This document shows positions 27,245-36,099 of a stretch of 64,000 bases of DNA, piece by piece. This DNA is from Pseudodesulfovibrio sediminis. Its GTDB lineage: Bacteria; Desulfobacterota; Desulfovibrionia; Desulfovibrionales; Desulfovibrionaceae. The stretch's first letter is position 1, and every line of letters begins with the position of its first letter. The stretch covers positions 3,229,001 to 3,293,000 of the forward strand of contig NZ_AP024485.1 in NCBI RefSeq assembly GCF_020886695.1. Reading direction: 5' to 3'. The notes under the pieces are model-generated. The model worked only from the letters and a program-made list of their open reading frames with translations. It had not been told where the DNA came from and searched no databases. The position numbers and the translations under genes were made by a program.

Positions 27245-28009
27245 TTACTGCTGGCCGCAGCCGATCAGTGCGGCACCCAGCGCGCCGGCCATGTCGGGAG
27301 TTGCGGGGATGAGCAGATCGGTTGGCTTCGTGATTTTGAGGGCGGATGCCAGCAGCTCGCGCACACAGGGATTGTTGGCGACGCCGCCGGTGAAGACGAG
27401 GGGGAAGGTGAGGCCTACCCGATTGAGCATGCTCACGGTCCGCTTGATGATGGTTTTATGCAGTCCCAGTGCAATGTTTTCCGGTCTCTCTCCCCGGGCC
27501 ATGAGGGAGGTGGCTTCTGTTTCCGCAAAGACCGTGCAGATGGAGCTGATTTCCGGTGGGTTTTCGCCTTTGAGGGCGTAGTGACCGAATTCTTCGATGG
27601 GAATTTGAAAGACGCTTGCCGTGTATTCCAGAAACTTGCCTGTGCCCGCGGCGCAGCGATCGTTCATTTCGAATTTCATGACCTTGCCCTTGGCGAGAGC
27701 GATGGCTTTGGTGTCCTGGCCACCGATGTCGAGCACGGTTCTGGCCTCCGGGAACAGGTGCGCCGCTCCAAAGGCGTGTGCCTTGATTTCCGTGATGGTG
27801 GAGCATGGACAGCCGAGGTCCAGTTGCTGGATGAGGTTGCGCCCATAACCGGTCCCGACCAAGGAGGCGGGACGCAACCCATCCAACAATTCTGAACATT
27901 GAAATAATGGATCGAAAGTGGTGGGCACCTGCTTGGTGTGCACCACTTCCCTGTCAACGATCCCGACCAGTTCGATGGACCGGGACCCGATATCAAGGCC
28001 TATGATCAC
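27245..28009 (-). CDS. 2-hydroxyacyl-CoA dehydratase-type activase (BadF/HgdC family ATPase)
   Basis: A 254-residue protein of the ASKHA fold. The phosphate loop GLDIGSRSIELVGI, the second motif LDIGGQDTKAI and the [4Fe-4S] cysteines in NDRCAAGTGKFLE and SSICTVFAETE match the ATP-driven activases that reduce double-cubane or dehydratase partners. It overlaps the partner gene by 4 bp, so the two act together. It is usually a homodimer bridging one cluster. The electron donor, ferredoxin or flavodoxin, is not encoded nearby. Confidence 0.92.
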   Translation of the reverse strand: MIIGLDIGSRSIELVGIVDREVVHTKQVPTTFDPLFQCSELLDGLRPASLVGTGYGRNLIQQLDLGCPCSTITEIKAHAFGAAHLFPEARTVLDIGGQDTKAIALAKGKVMKFEMNDRCAAGTGKFLEYTASVFQIPIEEFGHYALKGENPPEISSICTVFAETEATSLMARGERPENIALGLHKTIIKRTVSMLNRVGLTFPLVFTGGVANNPCVRELLASALKITKPTDLLIPATPDMAGALGAALIGCGQQ

Positions 28010-29283
28010 GCAAGGGTCTCCACAAAGGCTTCGACTCGTGTTTTGAGCTGCTCGACATCTTCCATGGAATAGTCGGTCTCGATGGAGAGCATGGGGATGC
28101 CTTCGCTCTGCAACGCCTTGTCCACCTTGAGGGTCTCGTGGGCATAGGGCTGACAGAAGAGCAGGCTGTAGTGGATGACGCCGTCTGCGTTCAGCTCCTT
28201 GGCAAGGGACGTGACATTGTCCAGCCGTTCGGTGTTCGGCGTGAAGCAGGCACAGTCGATCTTCATGTAGCGATCCACGAGCGCGTCGATCATGGCGTCC
28301 AGGGTGTCGCCGGATTCATCCACGAGATCCCGGGAGTTGCGGGTGCCGATGCAGGACTCTTCGCCCACGATGACCGCGCCGGAGCCTTCGACGATGTACG
28401 GCAGCTTCCAGTTGGGCACAGCCATGGGACAGCCGGACAGCAGCAGACGGGGTGTCGTGCCCGGGGTCACGCCTTCCTTCGCCTGAATGCGGCTTTCCAG
28501 TTCGTCGCAGAGTTCGTTGATCTTGGTGGTGAACCGGATCGGCTCATCATAAAAACTGATTTGGTTGACGAGCAGGGCATCCCGACCTGAAATGGGCGCG
28601 GGGTTAGCCGCACGCAGGGCGGTCAGGCGCTGAAGCGCCCGGCGTTTGTCATTGGCAACCTGTATGCCGCGCTTCAGTCGTTCGGGGGTGATGGTCACGC
28701 CTGTGAGCTGTTCCACTTCTGCCAGATAGCGGAGCACTTCGGTCTTCCAGAGCGCTTTGGCCGCGGCCGTCTTGGTCTGCGGCACTTCCATCACATAGGT
28801 GGGCGCGATCTCGTTGAATGCCTCATACGCCTTTTTCTTGCCATCGCAGGTGGTCTCTCCCACGATCATGTCGCTGGATTCAGTGAAAGGACAGATCTTC
28901 GCCATCTTGAAACCGATGAAGGATTTGATGAGCGCGCAGGTGTTGCGGGGGACCAGCTGTTCGGCCAGTTCTGTCCCGGCTTCGGCGCCGGCGCACAGTC
29001 CCACATGCACGGCATCGGCGGCCAGGGCTATTTCTTCGGGCACGAAGACACAGAATGAGCCGATGACCTTGCGCCCTTCCGCCTTGGCCTGCTCCAACTC
29101 CTTGATACGGAGTCCGTGGACCTCGGAGAGTACGAAATCAAGATACTCGGCCCCCTTGAGCCTGTTCTCCTGCGAGAGATATATGTCACCATAAAAGGTG
29201 CCCAGCACAGCCAAAAGCGCATCGTGCGCTTCCAGATCCATATCCAGTTTTTCCCACATTTCGCGGTGTGCCGAGTCTGACAT
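28006..29283 (-). CDS. 2-hydroxyacyl-CoA dehydratase-family / double-cubane cluster protein
   Basis: A 425-residue HgdB-like protein, the YjiM/DCCP type encoded as a single subunit with its activase. Conserved Cys positions are SFCVFVPEE, GLCAGAE, NTCALIKS, TTCDGKKKAYE, LSGCPM, ESCIGTR and a late CACF/LLFCQPYAHE. A true hydroxyacyl-CoA dehydratase needs two subunits; a single-gene partner fits the double-cubane protein class, which carries an [8Fe-9S]-type cluster and reduces small molecules such as acetylene in vitro. The physiological substrate of that class is unknown. Start chosen after CGGAGAG. Confidence 0.85.
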   Translation of the reverse strand: MSDSAHREMWEKLDMDLEAHDALLAVLGTFYGDIYLSQENRLKGAEYLDFVLSEVHGLRIKELEQAKAEGRKVIGSFCVFVPEEIALAADAVHVGLCAGAEAGTELAEQLVPRNTCALIKSFIGFKMAKICPFTESSDMIVGETTCDGKKKAYEAFNEIAPTYVMEVPQTKTAAAKALWKTEVLRYLAEVEQLTGVTITPERLKRGIQVANDKRRALQRLTALRAANPAPISGRDALLVNQISFYDEPIRFTTKINELCDELESRIQAKEGVTPGTTPRLLLSGCPMAVPNWKLPYIVEGSGAVIVGEESCIGTRNSRDLVDESGDTLDAMIDALVDRYMKIDCACFTPNTERLDNVTSLAKELNADGVIHYSLLFCQPYAHETLKVDKALQSEGIPMLSIETDYSMEDVEQLKTRVEAFVETLA

Positions 29284-29661
29284 CTGTCTCTCCGATGAGC
29301 TGAGGTGAATACGCGACTATTGAAGCCTTCTATTTGTAGCTGTGGTGAATGTCTATGAATAAGTGCGCATCCGGTAAACAAGCGTTCTCTTGTCCACGAT
29401 TCGGCACTGGAAAATACACAAATATGTATTTTTATTCCATCTCCGCAGGATTGTTTGGAAATTATGCGATTCGCAATTCTTCGCTCTCTTTATGACGTTA
29501 AATAGTAGCCTCGGTGAATGCTGTAATAGACTGAAAAGAATGTGTATTTAGAACGCATGGTGTCAAACCTTGAGTAAGTCTGTATTGTGTTGTGTAACCG
29601 GGTGTCTCTTCTTAGGGGTTGTTATGCCCAAAAAGACATAATAACATTTGGTGGATTGACT
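29284..29661. promoter_or_regulatory. Divergent control region, double-cubane operon versus FmdE/fdh operon
   Basis: This 378-bp AT-rich spacer holds several repeats: AAAATACA-N6-TGTATTTT (29411-29432), a perfect 8-bp inverted repeat; three variants of AGCTGNGGTGAAT near 29298, 29337 and 29506; and TTATG-N10-CATAA (29622-29641), 20 bp before the plus-strand ATG. Which proteins bind is unknown. Confidence 0.5.
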
Positions 29662-31326
29662 ATGCATTTACAGACACGCGATTGTCCCTCGGTTGCTCCC
29701 GCTCAAGAAGACGTTTTTTCCTTTGACGGTTTCGTGGATTTGGCCACCTGGTTTCACAACTATCCTGCGCCGGGGTTGTTGCTTGGTGGCTATATGGTGG
29801 AAGAGGCGAAGCGACACATCCCCGAAGGCGTGCTGTATGACGCGGTCTGTGAAACCAGCTGGTGTCTGCCTGATGCCGTTCAGCTGTTGACCCCCTGCAC
29901 CATTGGCAACGGATGGCTGCGCGTCAGGAATACCGGCGTCTATGCCGTTTCCCTGTTCGATAAATTTTCCGGTGAAGGGGTCAGGGTTCGGCTCGACCCT
30001 GCCAAGCTGGGGCCGTATCCGCACACGCTGTGCTGGCTGATGAAGTCCAGGCCTAAAAAAGAGCAGGATTCCGCCGCCCTTCGCCAGGAGATTCGCGACC
30101 ACGGTCTGGAAATGCTCACCGTGAAAGCGGTCATGGTCAAACCCGAAGTGGTCAGTAAACGGAGCAAGGGCACCATCGTGCTGTGTCCTATCTGCGGTGA
30201 CGCCTATCCAGCCTTTCATGGTTCAATCTGTCGGGGGTGCAGCGGTGATTCGCCGTATATGGATAGAGCGATGGCCGAGATCGCCGTTCCCATCGAGACT
30301 GCCATCCGGTCCACTCCGATTGCAGAGACTGTAGGTAAGCCCATTCTCCACGACATGACCCGCATTGTTCCCGGTAAGTCAAAAGGGGTCGAGTTTTCCA
30401 GAGGGCATGTGGTCACGGCAGGCGATGTCTGCCGACTCCAGCAGATGGGCCGCTTCAATGTCTATGTCGACCAGCCCGCTCCTGAAGGATATATCCATGA
30501 GGATGACGCTGCCGCGGCCTTTGCCTCGGCCATGTGCGGCCCAGGGGTTGTTGTCGAGGGAGCGCCGCGTGAAGGCCGTGTGAACATGATTTCCAAAGAG
30601 AGCGGCATCATCGTGGTCAACGAGCCGGTATTGGAAGCGTTCAACTCCCTACCCAATGTCATGGCGACCTGCCGCCACAGCTACAGCCTGATCAGAAAGG
30701 ACAGGCGCGTTGCCGCAACCAGGGCCATCCCGCTTTTCCTCGACAGGCCGACCTTTGATCGCGCCCTTTCCCTCCTGGAGCACAATCCGATCTTTACTGT
30801 GGCCCCGTTGCGCAAGGCCAAGGTCGGCCTGCTCATCACGGGCAATGAGGTGTTCAAGGGACTGATCGAAGACCGCTTTGCCGAGGTCATCGAAGCAAAG
30901 GTCGCCCATTTCGGCAGTACCATCGCTGAAACGCTCGTCAGGCCTGATGATGCCGGAAGGATTGCCGCCGCTGTTCGCATGCTGGAAAAGCTCGGATGCG
31001 ACCTGATCATCACCACGGCCGGACTCTCGGTTGATCCCGACGACGTGACGCGTCATGGGTTGATCAAAGCCGGGTTGACCGATGCCCTGCACGGCATGCC
31101 TGTGCTGCCCGGAGCCATGACTCTGGTTGGCCGCATCAACAACACCCGGGTCCTCGGAGTTCCGGCGTGTGCATTGTTCCATAAAATTACCAGCCTTGAC
31201 CTCATGTTGCCGAGGCTGTTGGCGGATCTGCCCATCACTCGTTCCGATCTTGCAAAGATGGGGAACGGCGGGATGTGTATGGAGTGTACCTCCTGCACGT
31301 TCCCCAAATGTCCCCTCGGGAGGTAA
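29662..31326 (+). CDS. FmdE-like / molybdopterin-binding (MoCF) fusion protein
   Basis: A 554-residue cytoplasmic fusion. The N-terminal 165 residues follow the FmdE domain (ETSWCLPDAVQLLTPCTIGNG, AVSLFDKFSGEGVRVRLDP), but the usual HGHxCPG opening reads HNYPAPG, so one metal-site Cys is lost. A zinc-ribbon CPIC-N11-CRGC (about 175-193) follows, then a MoeA-like molybdopterin-binding domain (GLLITGNEVFKG to the end), and a Cys-rich tail CMECTSCTFPKC. It heads the operon with a ModE-like gene, fdhE and fdhD, so a role in Mo/W-cofactor sensing or insertion for formate dehydrogenase is likely. Start chosen after GGTGG. Confidence 0.85.
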   Translation: MHLQTRDCPSVAPAQEDVFSFDGFVDLATWFHNYPAPGLLLGGYMVEEAKRHIPEGVLYDAVCETSWCLPDAVQLLTPCTIGNGWLRVRNTGVYAVSLFDKFSGEGVRVRLDPAKLGPYPHTLCWLMKSRPKKEQDSAALRQEIRDHGLEMLTVKAVMVKPEVVSKRSKGTIVLCPICGDAYPAFHGSICRGCSGDSPYMDRAMAEIAVPIETAIRSTPIAETVGKPILHDMTRIVPGKSKGVEFSRGHVVTAGDVCRLQQMGRFNVYVDQPAPEGYIHEDDAAAAFASAMCGPGVVVEGAPREGRVNMISKESGIIVVNEPVLEAFNSLPNVMATCRHSYSLIRKDRRVAATRAIPLFLDRPTFDRALSLLEHNPIFTVAPLRKAKVGLLITGNEVFKGLIEDRFAEVIEAKVAHFGSTIAETLVRPDDAGRIAAAVRMLEKLGCDLIITTAGLSVDPDDVTRHGLIKAGLTDALHGMPVLPGAMTLVGRINNTRVLGVPACALFHKITSLDLMLPRLLADLPITRSDLAKMGNGGMCMECTSCTFPKCPLGR

Positions 31327-31329
31327 TCC

Positions 31330-31725
31330 ATGTACAAGGAAAACGGTGAGGCAAATGGTGTTTCGACAAAACAGGTGTCACCGATCATGCGGATGCATCT
31401 CTGGTTCGAAACCGAGGAAGGTGTGCTCTTTGGACTGGGGCGGTTGCAGTTGCTGATGCAGGTGGAGAGGTGCGGCTCCCTGAAGGCGGCTGCCGAGTCG
31501 CTTGGGATGTCATACCGGGGCGCGTGGGGAAAGATTAAAACCACCGAAGAGCTGATGGGCAAAAAACTCATCGAAAGAGCCAAATGTCGGCGCGCCGGAT
31601 ACCACCTTACTCCCTTTGGAAGCGGCATCGCGAAGAGCTATGATGAATGGTATCAGGAGGTGGAACTCTTTGCCTTGTCAAAGAGCCGGGAATTGCTGCC
31701 TTTTTATCTTGAAAAGTATGAATGA
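31330..31725 (+). CDS. ModE-type winged-helix regulator without TOBE domains
   Basis: A 131-residue LysR/ModE-type DNA-binding protein. The ModE-like stretch FGLGRLQLLMQVERCGSLKAAAESLGMSYRGAW is followed by the wing. The molybdate-binding TOBE domains of full ModE are absent, so it cannot sense oxyanion by that route. It starts 3 bp after the FmdE/MoCF gene with GGAGG, so the two are co-translated, and the larger partner may supply the cofactor sense. Confidence 0.85.
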   Translation: MYKENGEANGVSTKQVSPIMRMHLWFETEEGVLFGLGRLQLLMQVERCGSLKAAAESLGMSYRGAWGKIKTTEELMGKKLIERAKCRRAGYHLTPFGSGIAKSYDEWYQEVELFALSKSRELLPFYLEKYE

Positions 31726-31849
31726 AACGTCGCTCGTGTCTGTTAATGCATTTATTGACCAATAGCGCTGCTCTGACATCCGGTTTGAAAAGTAACTACA
31801 GCCGGGTGTTGAGCAGTACGGCTCAGATCAAGAAGGCCTGGAGTATTGA

Positions 31850-32764
31850 ATGACTACAGCATCTGTCCGCAAAGCGGTTGAGGCGACTCTTGAATCCATT
31901 TGTAACCGGACCCCCGCTTATGGTGAACTCACCAAGCGGTTCGGGCCTGTCTTTTTCTCCATCGCCCGGATGCGTGACGCGTTGCTTAAGCAGGGCGTGC
32001 GAGTTCCCGAGATTGAATCGGCGCGATTCGCTGCCGGGACTCCCGTTCTTGTGGGGCGTGATCTTTCTCCATGGGTCGAGGATTTCATTCTATCGGCCAA
32101 GACGCTTTTTCCGGTACTGAGTGAAGTACTTGATCTGGAGACTGACGTTTCGGATTGCCTGCTTGATCATTTCGAAAATCCGGATTCGGTTTTGGGGCTT
32201 GTCCAGGCTCGAATAGAAGGCGACTGGAAGCACTTTGAGAACACCTCCGTAAGACCAGATACAGTATTGCCGACAACGCTATTGTATATTTCAGAGATTG
32301 TTTCCGTTCCCGTTCTGAGTGCTATAGTCGAAACCCTGGGCAAGCCCCTTTCCTCGCTTACCTGGGAGCATGGACACTGTCCCGTGTGCGGTTCCTCTCC
32401 GACCATCTCCCTGCTGTCGCCCAAAGAGGTCACGGATCTTGACAGTCTGGTGGGTGGCGGCGGCAAGAAATTCCTTCACTGCTCCCAGTGTGGGCATGAC
32501 TGGCGTTTCAAGCGCAACGTCTGTGCCGCCTGCGGAAATGACGACAGTGAGACGCGCGAAATACTCTACGACGAGGAGACCAGGTCTGAACGGGTGGAGG
32601 CATGCCATAAGTGTGGCAAGTACTGTCTGAATATCGATCTCAGGGAGTGTGATCCGCAGACACATCTGGATGCTGTGCAGATCGGCCTCATTCATCTTGA
32701 TATCCATGCGCACGATAAGAAGTTGACGCCCATGGTCTCAACCCTGTGGAACAACTTTGAGTAA
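31850..32764 (+). CDS. fdhE: Formate dehydrogenase accessory protein FdhE
   Basis: A 304-residue cytoplasmic protein with four rubredoxin-like Cys pairs (CPVC, CSQC, CAAC, CHKC, about 183-265), the iron- or zinc-binding layout of FdhE. FdhE is needed for maturation of selenocysteine or cysteine formate dehydrogenases. It lies 124 bp after the ModE-like gene and 18 bp before the fdhD-like gene. No formate dehydrogenase structural gene is in the window. Confidence 0.92.
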   Translation: MTTASVRKAVEATLESICNRTPAYGELTKRFGPVFFSIARMRDALLKQGVRVPEIESARFAAGTPVLVGRDLSPWVEDFILSAKTLFPVLSEVLDLETDVSDCLLDHFENPDSVLGLVQARIEGDWKHFENTSVRPDTVLPTTLLYISEIVSVPVLSAIVETLGKPLSSLTWEHGHCPVCGSSPTISLLSPKEVTDLDSLVGGGGKKFLHCSQCGHDWRFKRNVCAACGNDDSETREILYDEETRSERVEACHKCGKYCLNIDLRECDPQTHLDAVQIGLIHLDIHAHDKKLTPMVSTLWNNFE

Positions 32765-32782
32765 ACCCATTGAGGTCGTGTT

Positions 32783-33586
32783 ATGATTTCTTCCCGATTA
32801 CAGGTCGTCAAGCCGGTCGCAAAGACGTACGTCCCGGATACCCCTGAGGCTGTCCGAGCGGTTCAGTTGGCCTGCCCAGTAACGGTGCAGCGGTACGACA
32901 AGGGGGCGTTCTTCTTGAAAAAGGGCATGATCGCGGTGGAATCCGATCTGCGGGTTCGGGTCAACGGTCGGGAGTTTTCGATCCTGACACGAACGCCGGG
33001 AGACGACCTGTCCCTGATCGTGGGGCATCTGTTCACGCGGTCGGCGATCTGCGAAAGCGGGGATATGGTCGATTGTTCCTTCAGTTATCACACTACCGCC
33101 CGCGCAGAGGTCACACTTCGGACGCAGAGCGGCATCCGGCGAATATACCCTTCCCCCAGACCTGTGCACGTGCCTGCGGAGCGGCTGTTTGCCTTCAAGG
33201 AAACCTTTGAGCGGAGACAGAACCTGTACAAGAACACGCGCTCCACACATGCCGCGGCCCTGTTTTCACTGGACGGCGAGATGCTCGCCTTTGGTGAGGA
33301 TGTCGGGCGGCATAACGCGTTTGACAAGGCCATCGGCAGGGCGCTGCTGGAAAGCTCGCTGGATCGGGTTGCCATCGCCATGCTCTCCTCCCGGCTGGCC
33401 CTGGAGTTGACGGTCAAGGCGATCTCCGCGAATATTCCCATCCTGTGCGGGTTTTCCGCCGCGACAAGTTCCGGGGTAACCTACGCCGAAGAGAACAACC
33501 TGACCCTGGTGGGGAGCCTGCGCGAGGCTTCCTTCAACGTTTATTCCAATGGCTGGCGCATTCGTGCAGGCAGGCCCGCAGGGTAA
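32783..33586 (+). CDS. fdhD: FdhD-like sulfurtransferase lacking the CGxCG motif
   Basis: A 267-residue FdhD-family protein: RVNGREFSILTRTPGDDLSLIVGHLFT, STHAAALFSLDGEMLAFGEDVGRHNAFDKAIG and the C-terminal ENNLTLVGSLREASFNVYS match. FdhD passes sulfur from IscS to the Mo-bis-MGD cofactor. In the usual enzyme a CGxCG loop carries the persulfide; here the corresponding stretch (about residues 115-135) reads GIRRIYPSPRPVHV and has no Cys. Either sulfur transfer uses another route or the protein does a different job. Confidence 0.85.
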   Translation: MISSRLQVVKPVAKTYVPDTPEAVRAVQLACPVTVQRYDKGAFFLKKGMIAVESDLRVRVNGREFSILTRTPGDDLSLIVGHLFTRSAICESGDMVDCSFSYHTTARAEVTLRTQSGIRRIYPSPRPVHVPAERLFAFKETFERRQNLYKNTRSTHAAALFSLDGEMLAFGEDVGRHNAFDKAIGRALLESSLDRVAIAMLSSRLALELTVKAISANIPILCGFSAATSSGVTYAEENNLTLVGSLREASFNVYSNGWRIRAGRPAG

Positions 33587-33612
33587 CGCTGCGCCGGATC
33601 AAACCTCGTAGT

Positions 33613-33652
33613 CCGGCATCATCCCTGTTTCATGAAATGGGGATGATGGTCC
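33613..33652. terminator. Hairpin between converging fdhD and ABC operons
   Basis: CATCATCCC / GGGATGATG (9 bp) encloses the further palindrome TTTCATGAAA. It sits between converging genes, so it is probably a bidirectional terminator, although no T-run follows. Its minus-strand side falls within 1-40 bp of the ATPase stop. Confidence 0.5.
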
Positions 33653-33653
33653 G

Positions 33654-34298
33654 TCATGCGGCTGTCCGCATCGGTTGCTTGCTGTTTTCGGGAACAGTGT
33701 CAGGCGCAAACAGAGTGTCGATCCTGTCTGCTATTCTGTGCAGCAGGTGCCGGTCATGGCTTATGGCGAGTATGCCCACGTTCCGGCTGCGCGCCCAGCC
33801 GAGTACGGTATCCCATATCAGGGCCTGCGTGTTCGGATCGAGCATGGCGGTCATTTCGTCGGCGATGAGATAGCAGGTGTCGGGCGTCATGGCTCTGGCA
33901 AGGGCGAGCCGCTGCAATTCCCCGCCGGAGAGTTCGTGGGGATATCTGGAGAGCCAGCGCTGGTCGATGTTGAGCGTGTCCAGTGTGTCCGCGTCCGGCG
34001 TGTGTCCTTCGGCAATGACCTGCCGCAGTTTCCATCGGGGGTTGATGGCCAGCTCCGGGTGCTGAAACAGGAGCTGCACCGGGTTGAATACATTGGTAGG
34101 CAGGGCGCGATGGTTATAGGTCACCTTTCCATTTTGCGGGTACAGGTATCCGGCGAGCAGTTTTGCCAGCGTGGATTTGCCCTGACCGCTCGGGCCGGGC
34201 AGGCCGACCACCTCTCCCGGATTGATGGTGAAGTTGATACCGTCCAGTATCAGCGGTCCGTTGTCATATCCAAAGGAAACATTCTCTGCCTTAAGCAT
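33654..34298 (-). CDS. ABC importer ATPase, peptide/nickel family (second ATPase)
   Basis: A 214-residue ATPase with Walker A GPSGQGKS, the signature LSGGELQRLALARA and Walker B YLIADEMTAMLD. It is shorter than the usual 260-330 for DppF/NikE and lacks the C-terminal oligopeptide extension, so it is a minimal form. It overlaps the first ATPase gene by 8 bp and is the last gene of the five-gene importer operon. Confidence 0.9.
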   Translation of the reverse strand: MLKAENVSFGYDNGPLILDGINFTINPGEVVGLPGPSGQGKSTLAKLLAGYLYPQNGKVTYNHRALPTNVFNPVQLLFQHPELAINPRWKLRQVIAEGHTPDADTLDTLNIDQRWLSRYPHELSGGELQRLALARAMTPDTCYLIADEMTAMLDPNTQALIWDTVLGWARSRNVGILAISHDRHLLHRIADRIDTLFAPDTVPENSKQPMRTAA

Positions 34299-35217
34299 GG
34301 CAGCACCTCACCTGGTTGGCGTTGATGGTCCTGAGTGGCTGTTTCGAGGCCCGGCAGGTTGCATCTCCGAGCGGACAGCGGGAATGGAAAACGCATCCCT
34401 CAATGGGTTCATCGTCCTTGGGCTGATTCCCTTTCAGGAAGCTGAATGACTGCTGCGGGAGCGCATTCCACAATGCCTGGGAATACGGGTGCATTGGGCC
34501 GGAGCCTTCCCTGAAGCTGGCAGCCGGAGCGAATTCGACCGTGGTGCCAGCATAGATGACGGCCACGTAGTCCGCGATGTCCACCGCGGCATCGAGGTCA
34601 TGGGTGATGAGCATGACGGACTTCCCGGCGTCCGCCAGCTCCCTGAGATGGGCCAGGGATTTCTTTGCCACCAGCGGGTCAAGCCCGGACGTGGGTTCAT
34701 CGGCGATGAACAGGCTGGCGTCACCGGCTGTGGCCGTGGCGGTCAGCACCCGCCGGGCCATGCCCCCGGAGACCTGAAAGGGGAAGAACGATTTGACGGT
34801 GTCGTGGAGTTTGTACCGGGAAAAGGCCGAGTCCGTGCTGCGGGCGGCGGTGGTGCAGCATTTCCCGCTTAATCTGGCTGCACGGAACACCTGATTACCG
34901 ACCCGGGCCAGCGGGTTGAGCGAGGTCACTGATTGCGGGATGAGGGCTATCTCACGGCCCCGCAGTTGACGGATGCGCCGGGGATCAAGCTGTGTGTCCT
35001 TGAACAGGATGTCACCGGTTGCTTTCGCATTGTGCGGGAGCAGCCCGAGGATGGCGTGTGCCAGGAGGCTCTTGCCGGAACCGCTGGAGCCGACAACGGC
35101 GACGATGCTGCCGCCGGGGATGTTCAGGGACAGGTCGCGGACCGGGTGGACCGTTTTCTTCTGCCATCCCTTGGCATACCGGTTGAACTCTATGGACAGG
35201 TTGTTGACGGTCAGCAT
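34291..35217 (-). CDS. ABC importer ATPase, peptide/nickel family (first ATPase)
   Basis: A 308-residue ATPase of the DppD/NikD type: Walker A GSSGSGKS, signature region FPFQVSGGMARRVLTATA, Walker B LFIADEPTSGLD, and the C-terminal oligopeptide/metal-transport extension with CVFHSRCPLGDATCRASKQPL, whose Cys residues bind a [4Fe-4S] cluster in related proteins. It partners the smaller ATPase to drive uptake. It follows the permease gene by 3 bp. Confidence 0.92.
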   Translation of the reverse strand: MLTVNNLSIEFNRYAKGWQKKTVHPVRDLSLNIPGGSIVAVVGSSGSGKSLLAHAILGLLPHNAKATGDILFKDTQLDPRRIRQLRGREIALIPQSVTSLNPLARVGNQVFRAARLSGKCCTTAARSTDSAFSRYKLHDTVKSFFPFQVSGGMARRVLTATATAGDASLFIADEPTSGLDPLVAKKSLAHLRELADAGKSVMLITHDLDAAVDIADYVAVIYAGTTVEFAPAASFREGSGPMHPYSQALWNALPQQSFSFLKGNQPKDDEPIEGCVFHSRCPLGDATCRASKQPLRTINANQVRCCHA

Positions 35218-35220
35218 GGG

Positions 35221-36099
35221 TTACTCCTGACTGGTTCTAGGGTCGGTAATAATGCGCAGGTTGTTGCCGAGGATGTCGAACAGTTTCACCGTGACGACAA
35301 GGGACAGGCCGGGGAGAATGGCCAGCCACCAGTAGCCCGTGGACAGGTGACGCATGGATTCTGCCAGCAGGATGCCGATGGACGGATTATGCGGCGAGAG
35401 TCCGAAGCCGAGGAAGGTTAGCCCGGCGGCATGGAGGATGGCGTGGGGAAAGAGCAGGATCAGCCCGATGATGAACTGGGGCATGATGTGCGGGAGCATG
35501 TGTTTTCTGGCGATCCACCATGCGGAACACCCCATTTTGCGGGAGACATGAATGAATTCCGCGCTTCTCAGTTGCAGGACTTCGGCGCGGATGATGCGGG
35601 CGAGGCGGGGCCAATGGGATACGGCCACCGCGATGATAACGCCGGTCGCGCCTCCGCCGCAGGCGAATGAGACAAGGATGAGCAGGACCAGATGCGGCGT
35701 GCCCATGATCAGATCGACAAAGGTCGAGACCACGGCATCGGTTTTGGGCCCCAGTGTGGCTGCCGCGATACCGAGGGACACGGAAATGATGGAGCTGATG
35801 GTTGCCGCGAGCAGACCGATGGAGAGGCTTCTGCACAACCCCTTTATGGTCCGCACCAGCATGTCGCGGCCCAGCCAGTCTGTCCCGAAGGGGTACTCCA
35901 GACATGGCGCCAGCTTGCGGTGCAGGAAGTCGGTGCCAAGGCCGGAGTCATCCATCCAGAGCGCGGCGAAAATCAGTGCCGTGAAATAGGCGGTGCAGAA
36001 GCCGAGGGCCCAGAGTGCCCGCCCCCGTCCATCCCAGAGACGCAGCCTGCCGAGAAACAGGGGCATATTCATGGAAAGAGTCGTGTCGTGACTGTTCAT
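35221..36099 (-). CDS. ABC permease, peptide/nickel family, DppC-like
   Basis: A 292-residue inner-membrane protein with about six helices: N-terminal DppC-type segment (LWALGFCTAYFTALIFAALWM), the AFGTDWLGRDMLVR-like motif GTDWLGRDMLVRTIKG, and the coupling loop SAEFIHVSRKMGCS. It pairs with the DppB-like permease, which it overlaps by 4 bp. Confidence 0.93.
   Translation of the reverse strand: MNSHDTTLSMNMPLFLGRLRLWDGRGRALWALGFCTAYFTALIFAALWMDDSGLGTDFLHRKLAPCLEYPFGTDWLGRDMLVRTIKGLCRSLSIGLLAATISSIISVSLGIAAATLGPKTDAVVSTFVDLIMGTPHLVLLILVSFACGGGATGVIIAVAVSHWPRLARIIRAEVLQLRSAEFIHVSRKMGCSAWWIARKHMLPHIMPQFIIGLILLFPHAILHAAGLTFLGFGLSPHNPSIGILLAESMRHLSTGYWWLAILPGLSLVVTVKLFDILGNNLRIITDPRTSQE

Noticed and set aside
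29587-29661. Upstream extension of the FmdE/MoCF fusion
   Set aside because: The extra 25 residues have no family match, and the ATG at 29662 has the better ribosome binding site.
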